From the NCBI GenBank assembly GCA_029204225.1, contig MU832633.1, forward strand, positions 1 through 64,000: a stretch of 64,000 nt of DNA, in the 5' to 3' direction. The notes under the pieces are model-generated. The model had not been told where the DNA came from. It saw only the letters and a program-made list of their open reading frames with translations, and did no database searches. Position numbers and translations under genes: made by a program. Every line of letters begins with the position of its first letter. Positions within the stretch are counted from its first letter, which is position 1. Source of the DNA: Diphasiastrum complanatum (lineage: Eukaryota; Streptophyta; Lycopodiopsida; Lycopodiales; Lycopodiaceae). Shown here in pieces: positions 45,646-58,733 of this stretch.

Positions 45646-46309
45646 TCAAGAGCATCAAAGGGAAGTCAAGTGGAAAAGATAATTTGGATCTATTTTTGCA
45701 GGTTATTGAAGATTCAAGTAAGGTCAAGGGAGCAGCAAGAAAGTGTTTTTCAAGTTTACTTTACTTGTTCTATCTCATGTTTTGAGCTATTTCATGTGAA
45801 TGTGTGCAAATTGTCAAGATATGGTGAAACTAGCTACATTGTCTTGCAATATCTTGTTGTTGGAATTGTACTAGCATTCTTGGATGGTTTTGATGATGGA
45901 AATGAAGCTAATGGAGGCTCATTATGTCATCAAGTGATGATGATATCTTATGTCAAGATGGAGATGAAGGCTCATTCATGGATTTTCATGGTGAAGACAT
46001 ATCAAGGAAGGACAAAGATGGAGGATACAAGCAAGCATTGATTGATTACTCAAATTTATTGCTTGGTTGTTGTTATTTTCTAGAGAGTTCAAAGGTGGAA
46101 GCATGGAGGAATTCATTCATTATGATTCTATGTTACATTCTATGTTGGTTTTTCATCTTGATATGTAAACTTGATGTAAGAAATAGTGAAGCATCCAACA
46201 TGGACACTATTATCTATATCAATTATGAGACCTATAAAAAACCATAGCAAGGAGGTCTATTCTTAGAGTGGAGATCATTCTGAAGATGGATCATAGTTGT
46301 GTGGTAAAA
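45646..46309 (+). other. 3' region of LTR-C copia element with hydrophobic ORFs
   Basis: Two overlapping frames, 45670-46041 and 45924-46247. The first includes VCKLSRYGETSYIVLQYLVV + GIVLAFL; the second ends IMILCYILCWFFILICKLDV. Both have a counterpart on the minus strand at 63208-63968 (SRYGQTSYIVLQYLIVGVVL; ILMCKIDVRNNEASNLDTI). DNA similarity between the copies is high, so the frames may be shared by descent rather than by selection. Position is between pol and the 3' purine tract. Confidence 0.45.
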
Positions 46310-46347
46310 CTAGTTGAAGAGGGAGTGTGAAAAATGTCAACTAGTTT
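46310..46347 (+). mobile_element. Polypurine tract and first 22 bp of an LTR-C
   Basis: TTGAAGAGGGAG then TGTGAAAAATGTCAACTAGT, the LTR-C start. The LTR is cut after about 22 bp by the oppositely oriented copia at 46349. Confidence 0.75.
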
Positions 46348-46348
46348 T

Positions 46349-48490
46349 CGAGCAACTTTGTGAGCAAATCTGCAACCATGTCTTCAGATTTTATGTACTG
46401 GACCTTTAGCTCTCCTTTCGAGATTAAGTCTCAAACATGTTGGTACTTCAGAGGTATATGTTTTGTCTTTGAATGGAAAACAAGATCCTAGGACAAATAT
46501 ATGACACTTTGAGAATCCATCATCATCGTGCATGGTTCTCTTTGTGGTATGCCAATTGCCTCCAGCACCATCTACAACCATACTACCTCGTTCGCCATCT
46601 TTGAAGTTGCGACATATTTAGCTTCACATGAGGATTGAGCCACCAAGATTTGTTTCTTGCATGTCCAGCTGATTGATGCTCCGCATGCTATCAAACACCC
46701 CATGTCATGGACTTGTTGTCATCCTTGCAGCTTGCCCAGCTTGCATCACTATAGTGTTACAGCTCAAATCCTTTTTCTTCTTTTTCTACTTTATAGGTTA
46801 ATCCCATACTTTGGGTGCCTTTCAAGTATTGCAGAATTCTTTTTGCCGTTTGCCAATGTGCCATGTTAGGATTCGAGGAGAATTGGCTCAATGCATAGAC
46901 AGGGAAGACCAGGTCGGGTCTAGTACAAATCGTGAGGTACATCAAACTACCGATCAAGTTTTGGTATGGTATACCTTCCATTTTCTGTCTCTCCTCATCT
47001 GTGTTCGGACGGTTCTACTTTGTCAATCTAGCTCTAGGTATCATTGGCATAGCTTTTTCTTTGTAGTCCATCATTCGGTACTAGTTCAGCACCTTTTCGA
47101 CATATTTTGATTGACTCGGATGCATTACTCCTCTTATTCGATCTCTTTTGATCTCCAGCACAAGGCATTTTGTTGCTTCTCCCAGATCTGTGATTTCATA
47201 ACTTTCAGAAAACTAACTCTTTATTTTCTTAATTAGCATCAAGGAGTTTCCTATCATTAAAGAGTCATCTACAAAAATAGTTAGAATCACAAAACTTCTT
47301 CCTACTTTTTTATATAGACATTATAGTCTGGTTGTGTAGGAGACTTCGGAATATTGTCGATCTTCTTGTACCAAGCTTGTGATGTCTGCTTCAGACCAAA
47401 AATGCATCATTGCAAGCGACAAACATATTGTCGATTGTCGGGGTCTTCATATCCTTCAGGCTGCTTCATGAAGATTTCTTCCTCTAGATCTCTATCATTG
47501 TCCTGCTGTTCTCGAGTTCTCTATAGTTGATCAAGATTTTCATGTTGCAGGTTATGTGTGAGGTTGCTCCTGAGTCGATGATCATGAGACGAAAAGACCG
47601 ATCAAGTTCTGCAACATTCGTCTTTTCAGCCTTGTTCTTCCTTTTGGGGTTGAATCTGCACTCATTAGTGCATGCAAGGTATTGTTGGGTTGAACCAGCA
47701 TCTATTGGCTTTGTGTCCCGACTTGTGACAATGATCGTAGGAAGAAGATTGTTGGTTGTCATTGCCTCTACTCGAAGACTTGGTGTTCGTCTTGTCAAAT
47801 CTAGGCTTGTTCTTGTTCTTCTTCTTTCCTTTTGTGAAAAGAGACTTCTCCTGATCACTGCTTCCTTCTCCCTCATCTCTCATCAGTCTCTCATCAGCGA
47901 CAAGACTGACAGCTCACTCAAACGTCATGCTTGGTAAGCTCAGAATGAGCATTCTTAGCGGGTGATAGGACACAGGTAAATATTTCATGAAGTACATCAG
48001 CTGATGTGGTGCTGGGACCTGGTGCTCTTGTCCAGATGCAGCGAGTTGAGCGAAGATCGTTATGATCTTCTCAACATGCTGATCTGACTAGTTGAGCGAA
48101 GATCGTTCTGATCTTCTCAACATGCTGATCCAACTAGTTGTCATCCCATCGTATAGATTGCAACTGATTGTGAAGGTGCATTACCGAAGCAATAGTCCTC
48201 ACTTCGTACTTCTGTTTTAGTCTTTTCCACACTTCATGATTGCCCTCATAGTCTTCAATCTGCATGAGTATTTCTTCATTTATGGACAAAAGGATGACTA
48301 CCATAGCGCGCTCATCCTTTTTGATCCATTCGGCTCTCCTCGGGTCTCTCTCTGGAGGTTGCTCTTTTGTGAGTTCGGTCACTGACCAGATGCCTTCACC
48401 CTTCAGAAGCATTTTGATTTTGAACTTCCATATTCTATAGTTTGTGCCATCAAGATTGATTGCTATTCTTGTCTGGATTGTTGTAGCCAT
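46349..48490 (-). pseudogene. Ty1/copia element, internally deleted (gag, protease, part RT, RNase H)
   Basis: Minus strand. ATG 48490 opens an intact 118-codon gag start (TNYRIWKFKIKMLLKGEGIW, MQIEDYEGNHEVWKRLKQKY). A zinc-knuckle remnant follows (HCHKSGHKANRC, first Cys lost) and protease LMIIDSGATSHITCNMKI. At about 47490 protease changes directly to the reverse transcriptase thumb-side region (EEEIFMKQPEGYEDPDNRQY), so integrase and the RT front are deleted. RT keeps FVDDSLMIG (the VDD site), ITDLGEATKCL and QNLIGSLMYLTICTRPDLVF; RNase H includes KQILVAQSSCEAKYVA and SKTKHIPLKYQHV, with several frameshifts and stops. It ends VADLLTKLLE at 46349. Confidence 0.85.
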
Positions 48491-48493
48491 ATT

Positions 48494-49367
48494 GTGTTAT
48501 CTATCTTGTGTATATATCCATTACATGGAGTTTACAAGACAATTTACGCTAATCAATTAGCTAGTTACCCTGTATTAACATCGTTTCTGGTGGCTGAGTG
48601 TGATAGACTCCACGCTCATCGAACTGCCAATGGTCAGCTTTCCATCTTCCATCTTGATTTCCCTCTTTCTGCTGACTCTGATCTTGTCTTTGGATTGACT
48701 CCCTCTTAGGCTGAGGTTTCTTCTTCGACTGATCTATGTTGTTGTAGAGAGCTTGATCTGACTCATCTTTATCGTCATAGTGCTCTCAAGCCTCCACTTC
48801 TTCTTTGATGTCAATGGTAACCTTTTTGAAAGTCATGCCAGGATCTTTGGCCAGTAAAGTCTGGGACATCTAGAACGATCTTGGTAGTGAGCGTAGAAGG
48901 TATGTGAGTTGCTTCTCTTGTGAGACTGTGTGCTCTGCTCCAACATTGTGTAAAGATAGGAACATGTTCTTCATCTTCTTGATGAAGCTTGTGAGATTTT
49001 TGCCATCCCATCGTAGATAGGTAAGCCGATCTTCCAAATGCATGATCAGATTACGTGACTTGGTCTATTATATGGCGATGAGTGCATCCCACATCTCTCT
49101 TGCGTTAGAGATAGATGTGAGGTAAAGGGTGATTTTGTCTTTGATGGAAGAGAATATGACAACTATTGCTTTGTCATTCTTCTCCTTCCACTTGTGAAGT
49201 TTATTGCCTATGCTGGCAGGCATCTCTTCGGTGCCGTCCACCCAAGGCCATAGAGCTTCTCCTCTCAAGATGAGGGAAGTCTTCACTTTCCAAGCCAAGA
49301 AGTTTGACTCATCTGCCTCAAGAATTATGCATATCTTAGATTGAATGGGTGATTCACTCTGATACAA
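48494..49367 (-). pseudogene. Second copia gag with primer-like site
   Basis: Minus strand gives ILEADESNFLAWKVKTSLIL, GTEEMPASIGNKLHKWKEKN and ARE-MWDAL, a different copia gag from the neighbour. It continues, with frame changes, as FLSLHNVGAEHTVSQEKQLT and a Q/K-rich region down to 48560. TTGTATCAGAGTGAATC (49351-49367) at its start resembles a worn primer site, putting an LTR end near 49368. No protease follows before the next gag ATG at 48490. Confidence 0.65.
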
Positions 49368-49540
49368 CTGACGAGAAGTCTCATGTGATCCCGATGCGGA
49401 AGCTCAGATAGAGTCGATCTATGTAGTTGTAGCTACTGCTTCATTCTATGATCAATCATCTTCCGAACTACAGACTGACACTATAGATGTGATATTAATC
49501 TAGGAACAGTAGATAATGTTTTAAACAACAATCAATAACT

Positions 49541-50161
49541 GAGAAAACAACTTAAGTAATATCTACTATAAGTAAGCAAGAGGCTGCAAGCAGACTGGCC
49601 AAACCTCAGAGTTTCGTTAACCCTCTACTTGCTTACCCTATGCACCAAAAAGAGATTCTGTCAGACAATCTGTTCTATAGGAACTTCGATGCCTACAATT
49701 TGTTTCTACCACCTATGGAGCTTCCCCTTGATGAGCAGCCTCTTGAGTTGAGGCCATCCATGAGTTTACACCTCATATTCACATGAACACTCCTTCTAGG
49801 TAGTTTTGAGAACTACAAGAATGCATGTGAGAGTTTATATAAGTTCTCAGTTGTTGTTGCGCACCATATAGATGACGTTATTAGATTGGATGCCTACTGC
49901 CTACAGAAGTGGTTACTACAACCTTGGGGCCCTAAGACGAAACCCACCAAGATCCACCTTAACAAATGGTGATACACCCCAAATGAGCCATTGGAGTTAG
50001 GGGCTAACCTAGTACTCTACCTATGGATACGTGAGAGGACCTCCAAGGAATGCAAAACCCTAAATGAAATGTTCTATTTTCAGTTCTTGGAGGGGACCGA
50101 TCTAGCCCTAGTGGATGTAGTTGAATTAGACCCCAATTACAACGGGGAGTTGAAGAACTGA
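49541..50161 (+). pseudogene. Unrecognised decayed coding frame, 2 internal stops
   Basis: One plus-strand frame stays open from about 49541 to TGA 50159 apart from TGA at 49784 and TGA at 49970. It reads with ordinary protein composition: EILSDNLFYRNFDAYNLFLP, MELPLDEQPLELRPSMSLHL, LDAYCLQKWLLQPWGPKT, EPLELGANLVLYLWIRERTS and FYFQFLEGTDLALVDVVELD. I do not recognise the family. It has no zinc, protease or polymerase motif and starts about 170 bp beyond the primer-like site of the copia on the other strand. Two stops in about 205 codons is far fewer than expected by chance in this AT-rich DNA, but no second copy is present to test it. Confidence 0.4.
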
Positions 50162-50930
50162 AGGATGGAAACGTGCAAGAATGCATTGTAAACACCCATC
50201 TCACTATTATGCATCATAGCTAGACACGAAAAATTGAGCATTTGCTGCAAGTCTCAAGTTTTCTTGCACTTATACATAAATTATGAACTGCATTGGGCAT
50301 TTGCTAAAATCTCATATGGGCATACGTGTTTGATTAGGAGCATAAAATCTGGGGGTTAAGAGAGGAAAAACTGGGAACAAAAAACAGTTCAACGGGGCAG
50401 GGAGTGACTCCATTACCCAATGGATAAGACATGGTTGAGTGAACAATACTTTTGAGAGATTGAGTCTTGTGAGTGATTTCTTATTGAAATTTCATGTTCT
50501 TGGAGACCTATTCCTTTGATCTATGCTTATTAATTTTCATCATGTGAGATTCTTGCTCATATCATTGTAAAAACATGTTTTTTTTAAAAAAAATTACTTC
50601 AGAAAGCCTCGATATTAGGGTTATAAATGTTCTCAAATACTGTAGTGTATGTGAGAAAAAAAGTGTTGATCAAGAAAATAACCCTGGTTTCTTACAAATA
50701 AGGAATTCATGGTAAGAGCGATCTTCACAAAAGCATTGGTTAAAAATAATAACATCAGATCTAATAATATGTTAGATATAAAAATTAAGTTTTTCGAGGT
50801 CTACATTAAGATGAGTATTGGACTTCTAAAGTAGTTTGCAATCTTCTGTTAATGTGTTTCCTGCAAAACTTCGAGTTGGTAAATACTTAGAAATCCTTTT
50901 CAGACTACAAAGTAGAAAAGTTGAAGTTAG
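50162..50930. other. No gene
   Basis: AT-rich; no recognised domain, LTR edge or repeat. Confidence 0.5.
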
Positions 50931-53900
50931 TCTCTGTCAGAAATGGTGAACTCCTGCAAGATGCCATAGAGATTTAAAAAATGAAGATGTCTCGAAGGAC
51001 AAAAGAATCTCGAAGGCCGAACCGAACCAAACCAAACCAAACAAAGATGTCGAAGGCCAAAGAAAAAGTGTTCGACATTCGTCCATGCAGCCAAAGACAA
51101 AGACACTTTGGAAAGGAAAACGAACAGAACAAGCAGCAAGGCGGTGAGAAGAAGAACTGCGTTAGATGCAGATGTGATGACCACACGGTGGATACATATT
51201 GGCTGAATCCAAAGATCGAGTGCGCACATTGTCATAAGAAGGGTCATGCAGCCATGGATTGTTATCAAAATCCAAGAAACAAGAAGGCACAAGGTAGGAG
51301 GAAAGAGAGCTCAAACAACTCATCATACATGGAGGAGCTAAAATCTTCAAAGATGGGTGATGACGAGCCAATCGAAATCCATCCACTTATCTATGTACTG
51401 ATGTATGTGCTACATCACAGGTCGATGTTCAAGATGTTGTTCTTGACTCAAGTGCTACGTCACATTTTGTGACAACGAGATAGATTCCTCCAAATACATC
51501 ATTCTAGGAGATGGACCACGACACGAAGTGAGCAGAACTGGAGTGCTATGGCTGAATACCAATGGTAGAGACAGAAGACTAGATGATGTCCTATACGTGC
51601 CTACACTATAGAAAAATCTATTATCTGTTGCAAGGATAGTAGATGCAGGCTTGCATGTACTGATTCACAGATGAAACATGCAACATGGTTGATGCCAACA
51701 CCAGCATCCTCATTGCACAAGGCAAGCACAAAGGCAACATATATCACCTGAAGGTACGCCTTGCCACAGAACAAGCTCATCAGATCTATGAGCCTATGAA
51801 AGTTCTATGGCATAGGAGACTATGTCATATGAACACGATGGCATTGTACAAAGCGAGCCAACATGGCATATTCACAGGTGTTAGCATCAAAGACGCAACA
51901 AGTCTGACGTCTTGTGATGCATGCAACAAAGGAAAGATGTCATGAACACCCTGCACAAACGACTCCTTCAGGACGACAAAACTCCTGGAGTTGATACATT
52001 CGGACATCTGCAAACCCTTTCATGTGATTTCCGTGGGAGGCTCACGATACTATATCACTTTCATTGATGATTTTAGTAAGTTTGCAATTGCACTTGATAA
52101 GTTTACAGAGTTTGTAAACTGGGCCGAAAAGTGGACCTAGAAGAAAGTCAAGTAGATACGAACCGGAAGAGGTGGAGAATATATCTCCAACCGATTCGTT
52201 GATTTCTGTACTAGTCGCGACATCCTTCACATGAAGACTACAACATACACACCACAACACAATGGTGTTGCTGAGAAAAAAAATAGCAGGACATGCAAAT
52301 ATATGTTCCTCACACTATCCCACATGAGGTGTGGTGGGGCAACAAACCAAATCTGGCTCATGTACGTATCTTCGGATGTGTAGCATATGCACACATTCTA
52401 GACAAGAAGAGAAAGAAGCTAGATGAAAAGGTGGAACAAGGATTCTTTATAGGCTATGATGTACATTCTTCATACTACAAATTCTACATCCTCAAACCAA
52501 GGAAGTAAAAATTGTCAGAGACATCAAGTTTGACGAAGCAAGAACGATGGCTGACAATGATGGCTATGAAATTCTCAACAAGCAGTATTACGACCTGCCC
52601 ACACTGACAGATGGAGCAGACCCTAGATATCCAAATCAAGATGTTCAAACTCTGAATGAACTGAGTGACAGTTCAGATGATGACTAGCCATGTAGCCTGT
52701 ATCTGGAACACCTGCAACACACAATAGTTCTGTTGTCAACAAAAAGGACAAAGACAAAGTAGTCACTAAACCTGCACAATCTCCAAGGAGATCTGCAAGA
52801 GAAAGAAGACAACTTGTCAGGTATATATCAGACAGTTCAACTTCTACTCAAGAAGAGTTTTGTGGATTTGGAGGTGAACTAAAAACTTATGAAGAAGCTG
52901 TTGACAGTCAAGAGGACAAATGGATCAAGGCCATGGAAGATGAAATAAACTCCATGACACACACCAGTACCAGTAGACAGAAAATCTGTCAATGCAAATG
53001 GATCTACAAGTACAAGTATGGACCAGACGACAATGTATCAAGATACAACGCCAGACTAGTTGTGAAAGGCTTCTCACATAAGTATGACATTGATTACACA
53101 TAGAACTTTTCTCCTGTTGTCAAGCATACATCTATATGTATATTGTTTGCATATGCAGCAACCTACAATCTGAAGATCCACATTGCAGATGAGAAGACAA
53201 CATTCAAGGATGGAGATCTAAAGGAAGAAGTCTACATGGACCAGCCACCAGGGTCCTCTTGTAAGTCATTTCTTGACTATGCCTATAGAATGCACAAGAG
53301 CATCTATAGACTGAAACAGTCTGTCAGGCAGTGGTATAGGAAGAAGAATCATGCACTCAGATCCTTAGGCTTCCAGTTTATGTGAAAGTCATAGATGGTG
53401 AAGTAATCATTATTGGTCTCTACGTTGATGACACATTGATTTTGTCAAAGAGCAACACGTTGATTGCACATGTGAAACAAGATATGAAATATCAGACATA
53501 GGTGAAGCAAAATGCTACCTGGGCTTGCAAATTGACAGAGATCTTGAGGGTGGAAGATTGTATCTACACCAATCAAGATATATTCAAAAAATCATTGATG
53601 ATTTTCAGATGGCAGAGTTCAAGGGAGTAAACACTCCAATGGTTCCTGGCACAGTGCTGACGAATGAAGACTGTCCCAGAGACGATGCATAATGGAAAAC
53701 AATGCAAAATAAGCCTTACAGAAGGCTTATTGGTTCTTTGATTTACTTGGCAGACAATACACGGACAGACATTGCTTATGTAGTGTTCAGACTAAGCCAA
53801 CATTAATGTAGGACCTACACACTGGAAAATTGTCAAAAGGATCTTGTAGTACCTGCAACATACAAAGGACTATGGACTTTGTATTTCTCGTGATACAAGA

Positions 53901-54375
53901 TTTCAGGTGAAGTCCTATTGTGATGCAAGATGGGCATCCATGAAAGATGACTGCAAGAGCATTTCAAGAGGTTGTACCATCACAGTAGATGCAACTATAA
54001 TTTGGGTCAGCAAGGAAGTAGACAATGACTGTCCAATCTTCTTGTGAGGCAGAATATGTTGCTGCAGCCAAGATGGCTAATGAGCTGACATGGCTCAAAT
54101 AGTTTCTAGAAGGATTGGGAGAGAGCACCAACAAGCCGCTAATGTTGTACATGGACAACACCTCTGCTATACATCTGACGAAGGACCCTGTGTTTTATTC
54201 CAGAACAAAACACAGTACTATCAAGTATCACTTGATCAGGGATCTGGTTGAATGAAACCAACTGAAGACCAAATCATTTCAACGAAGTAGATGGTAGCTG
54301 ATATTCTCACAAAGCCTTTAGACAAGGCAATGTTTGAAAGGCAAAGGGCAAGCTTGGGAATAAAAAAAATATCCA
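50931..54375 (+). pseudogene. Ty1/copia element lacking gag N-terminus (gag end, protease, integrase, RT, RNase H)
   Basis: In order: gag end with zinc knuckle CAHCHKKGHAAMDC (51221-51262); protease VLDSSATSHFV (the G of DSG is Ser) near 51450; pre-integrase LWHRRLCHMNTMALYKASQH and CDACNKGKMS (51685-51945); integrase LIHSDICKPF, YITFIDDFSKF and GRGGEYISNRFV (SDNGGEY worn to GRGGEY); reverse transcriptase WIKAMEDEINSMT, CKWIYKYKYGPDDNVSRYNA, YMDQPPGSSCKSF, then LYVDDTLILSK with the intact YVDD box at 53421-53432; RNase H SCEAEYVAAAKMANELTWLK and KTKHSTIKYHLI, ending ADILTKPLDKAMFER. Frequent stops and frameshifts make it inactive. A purine tract follows at 54376. Confidence 0.9.
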
Positions 54376-54585
54376 CTTTGAGAGGGAGTTGAAAAAACCT
54401 TAAGTTTCTACATGTCAAAGCGTTAGTTTTTTTTTTCCTTGTATTTTTTGGATTACTGCATTTTTTAACTAAGTTTTGCACAGTCTGCATATTTGAACTA
54501 GGTTTTGCACAGTTCGCATTTGTCGCATTTCCCGAAAAACCAACACAAGCCCAAAATATGAATCGGAACATATTCCCATGGACCT
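54376..54585 (+). mobile_element. Polypurine tract and presumed LTR start of the 51-54 kb copia, truncated
   Basis: TTGAGAGGGAG (about 54377-54387) sits right after the RNase H end; an LTR beginning near TTGAAAAAACCTTAAG would follow. It is cut at 54585 by LTR-C copy B. No second copy allows the edges to be confirmed. Confidence 0.45.
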
Positions 54586-55383
<798 letters not shown>

Positions 55384-55468
55384 CTCCCTCTTCAACTAGT
55401 TTTGGCATAGTTTTAACCATACTACTTTGATTCAACTTTAGAATGATCTCCATCCTAAGTATAGACCT
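55384..55468 (-). mobile_element. 3' end of an LTR-C copia interior
   Basis: Contains the purine tract (minus strand TTGAAGAGGGAG) and the conserved stretch GGAGATCATTCTAAAGTTG also found at 46270 and 63246. It is cut at 55468 by LTR-G copy 3. Confidence 0.75.
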
Positions 55469-56258
55469 TGTTGGCTGATTCTGATGAATCCCCAAGATAC
55501 TCGGACAAAGCAACTCAAGAGCACCTCTCACCTTAGACCGAGGAGGTCTATGAGAAGACGAGACTAATGAAGACTGAGAGCCGAGTATGAGAGCCGAGAA
55601 ATACTAGCTAGGAAAGACATGCAAGAACTGTGTAAGCCTCATGGTGAATCCCGGAAGATGGAATGACCATGTAGGAACTTCTAGGCAAATGTAATTAATG
55701 CAAGTAGACCCCTCTTAAAGAAAGTAGAGTGAGCCAACTTTTGATGGTGACCACTAGTGGAGAGCATTATTCCACTTGTAATTTGTGAAATGTAGAAATT
55801 CCACTAGGATGCCACCTAAGGAGCTCTCTTGCTTATTTAAGAGACTCCCTCTTTGTGAAGAGGAGCTTTTTGCATTGTATCTACTCCATGCTTAATAAGA
55901 AGATTTCCCATGAGTTTGATGCTACACTAAGCTCCTTGATCATGATGGTTTTCTTGAGTGATCCCCCTATGATCATGCCCTTCCATTCATATTGTGTGGT
56001 TGTGGATTTAGGCTGGATTAGTTTTCTTGTTTTCCTAGTTGTGGATTAGATTTCATGTTTTCTTGTGGATTAATGTAGGAGGCATCATTCAAGTAAACTA
56101 AATAGGCTAGAAATGTGTCATAAATCTTGCATATTCTCTAATATTCTAGTTCTTGATGTTCTTGGGATGTCCAAGAATCAAAAGACTAGTTAGTTTATTG
56201 ATTCTTGGACTTCTAACATGCTGTAGATTAGTTCTTGTTTCTTGTTTGTCCGAAGAAC
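55469..56258 (+). mobile_element. LTR-G, copy 3 (nearly complete)
   Basis: Starts TGTTGGCTGATTCTGATGA and runs through the CTCGGCTCTCAG-like region, the TTCCATTCATATTGTGTGGT segment and TTGATTCTTGGACTTCTAAC. The last ~180 bp seen in copies 1 and 4 are missing; it gives way to LTR-L interior sequence near 56258. Confidence 0.75.
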
Positions 56259-57461
56259 TCTACCCTAAGTCCGATCAGCTGATTTTATAAGTGGAGGGGA
56301 ACTATCACACACATCTTTCTCTTGGGGCAAATTTTGAATGAAAGTTGATCAAAATGGGGGCAAATTCAAGGTGACCTAGCCATACTCACACGAGGAGACT
56401 GGCGAACTTTGGACCTAATAAGTTGACAAGTTTTTGTTGTGGAAAGGAAAGTTTGTTATAGGCTTTCTCTGGACCAGCAATGATGAGGAAACATATGAGT
56501 ACGCTGGCTTGTGTTACGTGTAAGGCAGCTGATCAATGAAGGAACTGTGAAAGTTGAGTCTTGCATGAGAGACTTGGTGTTTCGAACGGACGATAAGGGA
56601 CAGTTCGCGTTGAGATCGGACTAGTGCAAACTCTGGGTGCATGTGTCTGATTCAAAGAGAGCTACTTGAAGCCAAGCTCGATGTACACTTCTTGTTTTGA
56701 CTGTGAGGCAACTGACCAGTGATGGAATTGTGAAAGTCAAGTTTTGCGCGACGGACATGGTGCTTCAAACAAACGCGAAGAGATAGTTCGGATGCAGATC
56801 AAACTGGTGTGACCCTTTGGCTTTCCACGAGGTCAATGGTTACATTTGGGCTGATTCAAAAAGCTACTTCAAGCTAAGTGAGAGGTGCATTGCGGAGTAC
56901 TCAATCTTTGCCTACCTTAAAGAGCCAAGATGGAAAAGTATCAAGATCAGACTGGGACAAGGAGAGAAATCAAGGTGCAGAAGCAATAAGGCACGGAGTG
57001 GACCATAAAGTGGGCAATCAAACGATAAATCCTTTGGCTCAGGGAGCCCTGATACCTGTGCGGAACTGAACAAATCTGGAGCTCAGGGAGCTCAACACAA
57101 AGTGCATCAAGGACAAATCAGGAGCTCAAAGGAGTTCCAAAGTTGAAAGTCAGAAGCGACAGGGACGAACATTTCAATGAAAGGCCTCTGTCACCAGTTA
57201 CTAAGGTTTTTGGGTTTTACGAAAGCGATATCAAATCTACGCTTTTCCCAAACAAAGATATATTTTCAAGTTATGTAATCTTTCAGTACAAAGAGCGGAG
57301 CCTCCGACTTGTAGTGTGTCAGCTTCAATGTTAATAAAAAGTGGCCAGTAAATTGAGTACTGTGCCAATTAGCTTAAATGTACAGTTATTTTAATTGGGA
57401 GACACCTTTACTTTAATCTGACATCTGATGAGGACATCAGATTTTATAAAGGTGGGGTGGA
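56259..57461 (+). mobile_element. LTR-L element interior, copy 2 (3' part) with polypurine tract
   Basis: Near-copy of 35961-37079, then ATTTTAT and the purine tract AAAGGTGGGGTGGA (57448-57461) before the 3' LTR. No coding motif. The 5' LTR and leader of this copy are absent. Confidence 0.75.
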
Positions 57462-58733
57462 TGTTGTAAAGCTACCTTTACAAGCTTTACTTCCGGCGCC
57501 AGCTATGTCCCTGGCGCCAGCAGCGCCCCTGCTGCTCCTGGCGCCAACGGCGCCGGCACCGCTCCCGGCGCCACTGTGACCATAATCCAGCCGGCGCCAA
57601 GTTCCTATGGCTGAAAATCTTTGATCGGTTCTAGCGGAGTCTAGAGAGCTCAGATCGATGTGCAATCACCTCACACGATCTAGGCATGATTAAAGAAAAC
57701 CTGGGGATCAATAAAATCTAGAGAGAGAAAATGACTTTCTAGAAAGAGAAAATCTTAGAGAGAGAAAAATGTGCTTTACCAGTTTGGGTAGAGTGCTTGG
57801 TATGAGGGAGGGTGCCGAATCACACCAATACTATAGGGGAGTGCGGGTTGCGACTCAGGGCGAGCTCCAACCAAGTCTCAGCCTCCCTTGCTGGAATGTT
57901 GTCATGGCTCTCGCCTTGGCATGCTAGCGCCCCGGAGACTAGGGTCGGTCACACACTTGAAATGTAACCTTCTCAGATTTATCAATAAAGTGGGATTTTT
58001 CTCAAACTGACTCTGATTACCTTCTGGGTTTCAGTGTTCGGTAAAAGAGCCAGTTGTAAGGCCGCTTCCAAATTTTTAAGTTGGCACATAACTGAGGGTC
58101 GTATCCCAGGACGCCAGCGGTATGCCGTCGGGACCATTCGGTCCGTGGCGCCAGCGGTATGCCGTCGGGACCATTCGGTCCGTGGCGCCAGCGGTATGCT
58201 GTCGGTACCATTTGGTTCAGGAACTGGTTGTTTCCATATCTGTCGCGGCTTGTGGTTCTGAGTGTTCCTTGAATGAACGTGAATGGGTCAAGCTTTTGGG
58301 GAACGGGCTCTAACCTGTCGGCTGAGTTGGATGGCTTGCTTGGGTGGACGTTACCTGTTTATGGTTGTCCAGTCTGGCGTGGCGCCAGGTTGGCTTCCAG
58401 CGCTCGTGACGAAGCTTTTAGTTGGTTAAGTCTGATGTAAGTCAGACCGCTTGCTTGAAATGGATGTTACTCATTTGTAACAAAGCTTCGAGTTGGTTAA
58501 GTTTGATGTATGTTGGGCGGCTTGCTTGGAGGGAAGTCACCCACATCGGGGACCCTCGATCTGGCATGGGGCTAGGTTGGATCTCAATGTTGGTTTTCGG
58601 AACTTCAAGTTGGTTAAGTCTGATCGTTGTTGGCGAGTTGGCTGCTTGTATGTCAAGTGGGTTTGGATGGCAAGAGTTGAAGGCTGGGAAGCTAAGTCGT
58701 GGTTCTCGGCTCCCTTTGGGATGCTGCGCTACA
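57462..58733 (+). mobile_element. LTR-L, copy 2 (3' LTR)
   Basis: 1272 bp from TGTTGTAAAGCTACCTTTAC to GGATGCTGCGCTACA. Slightly longer than copy 1, including an extra repeat of the GGCGCCAGCGGTATG unit near 58095-58200. The flanking GTGAC does not match AGAGG left of copy 1. Confidence 0.85.
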
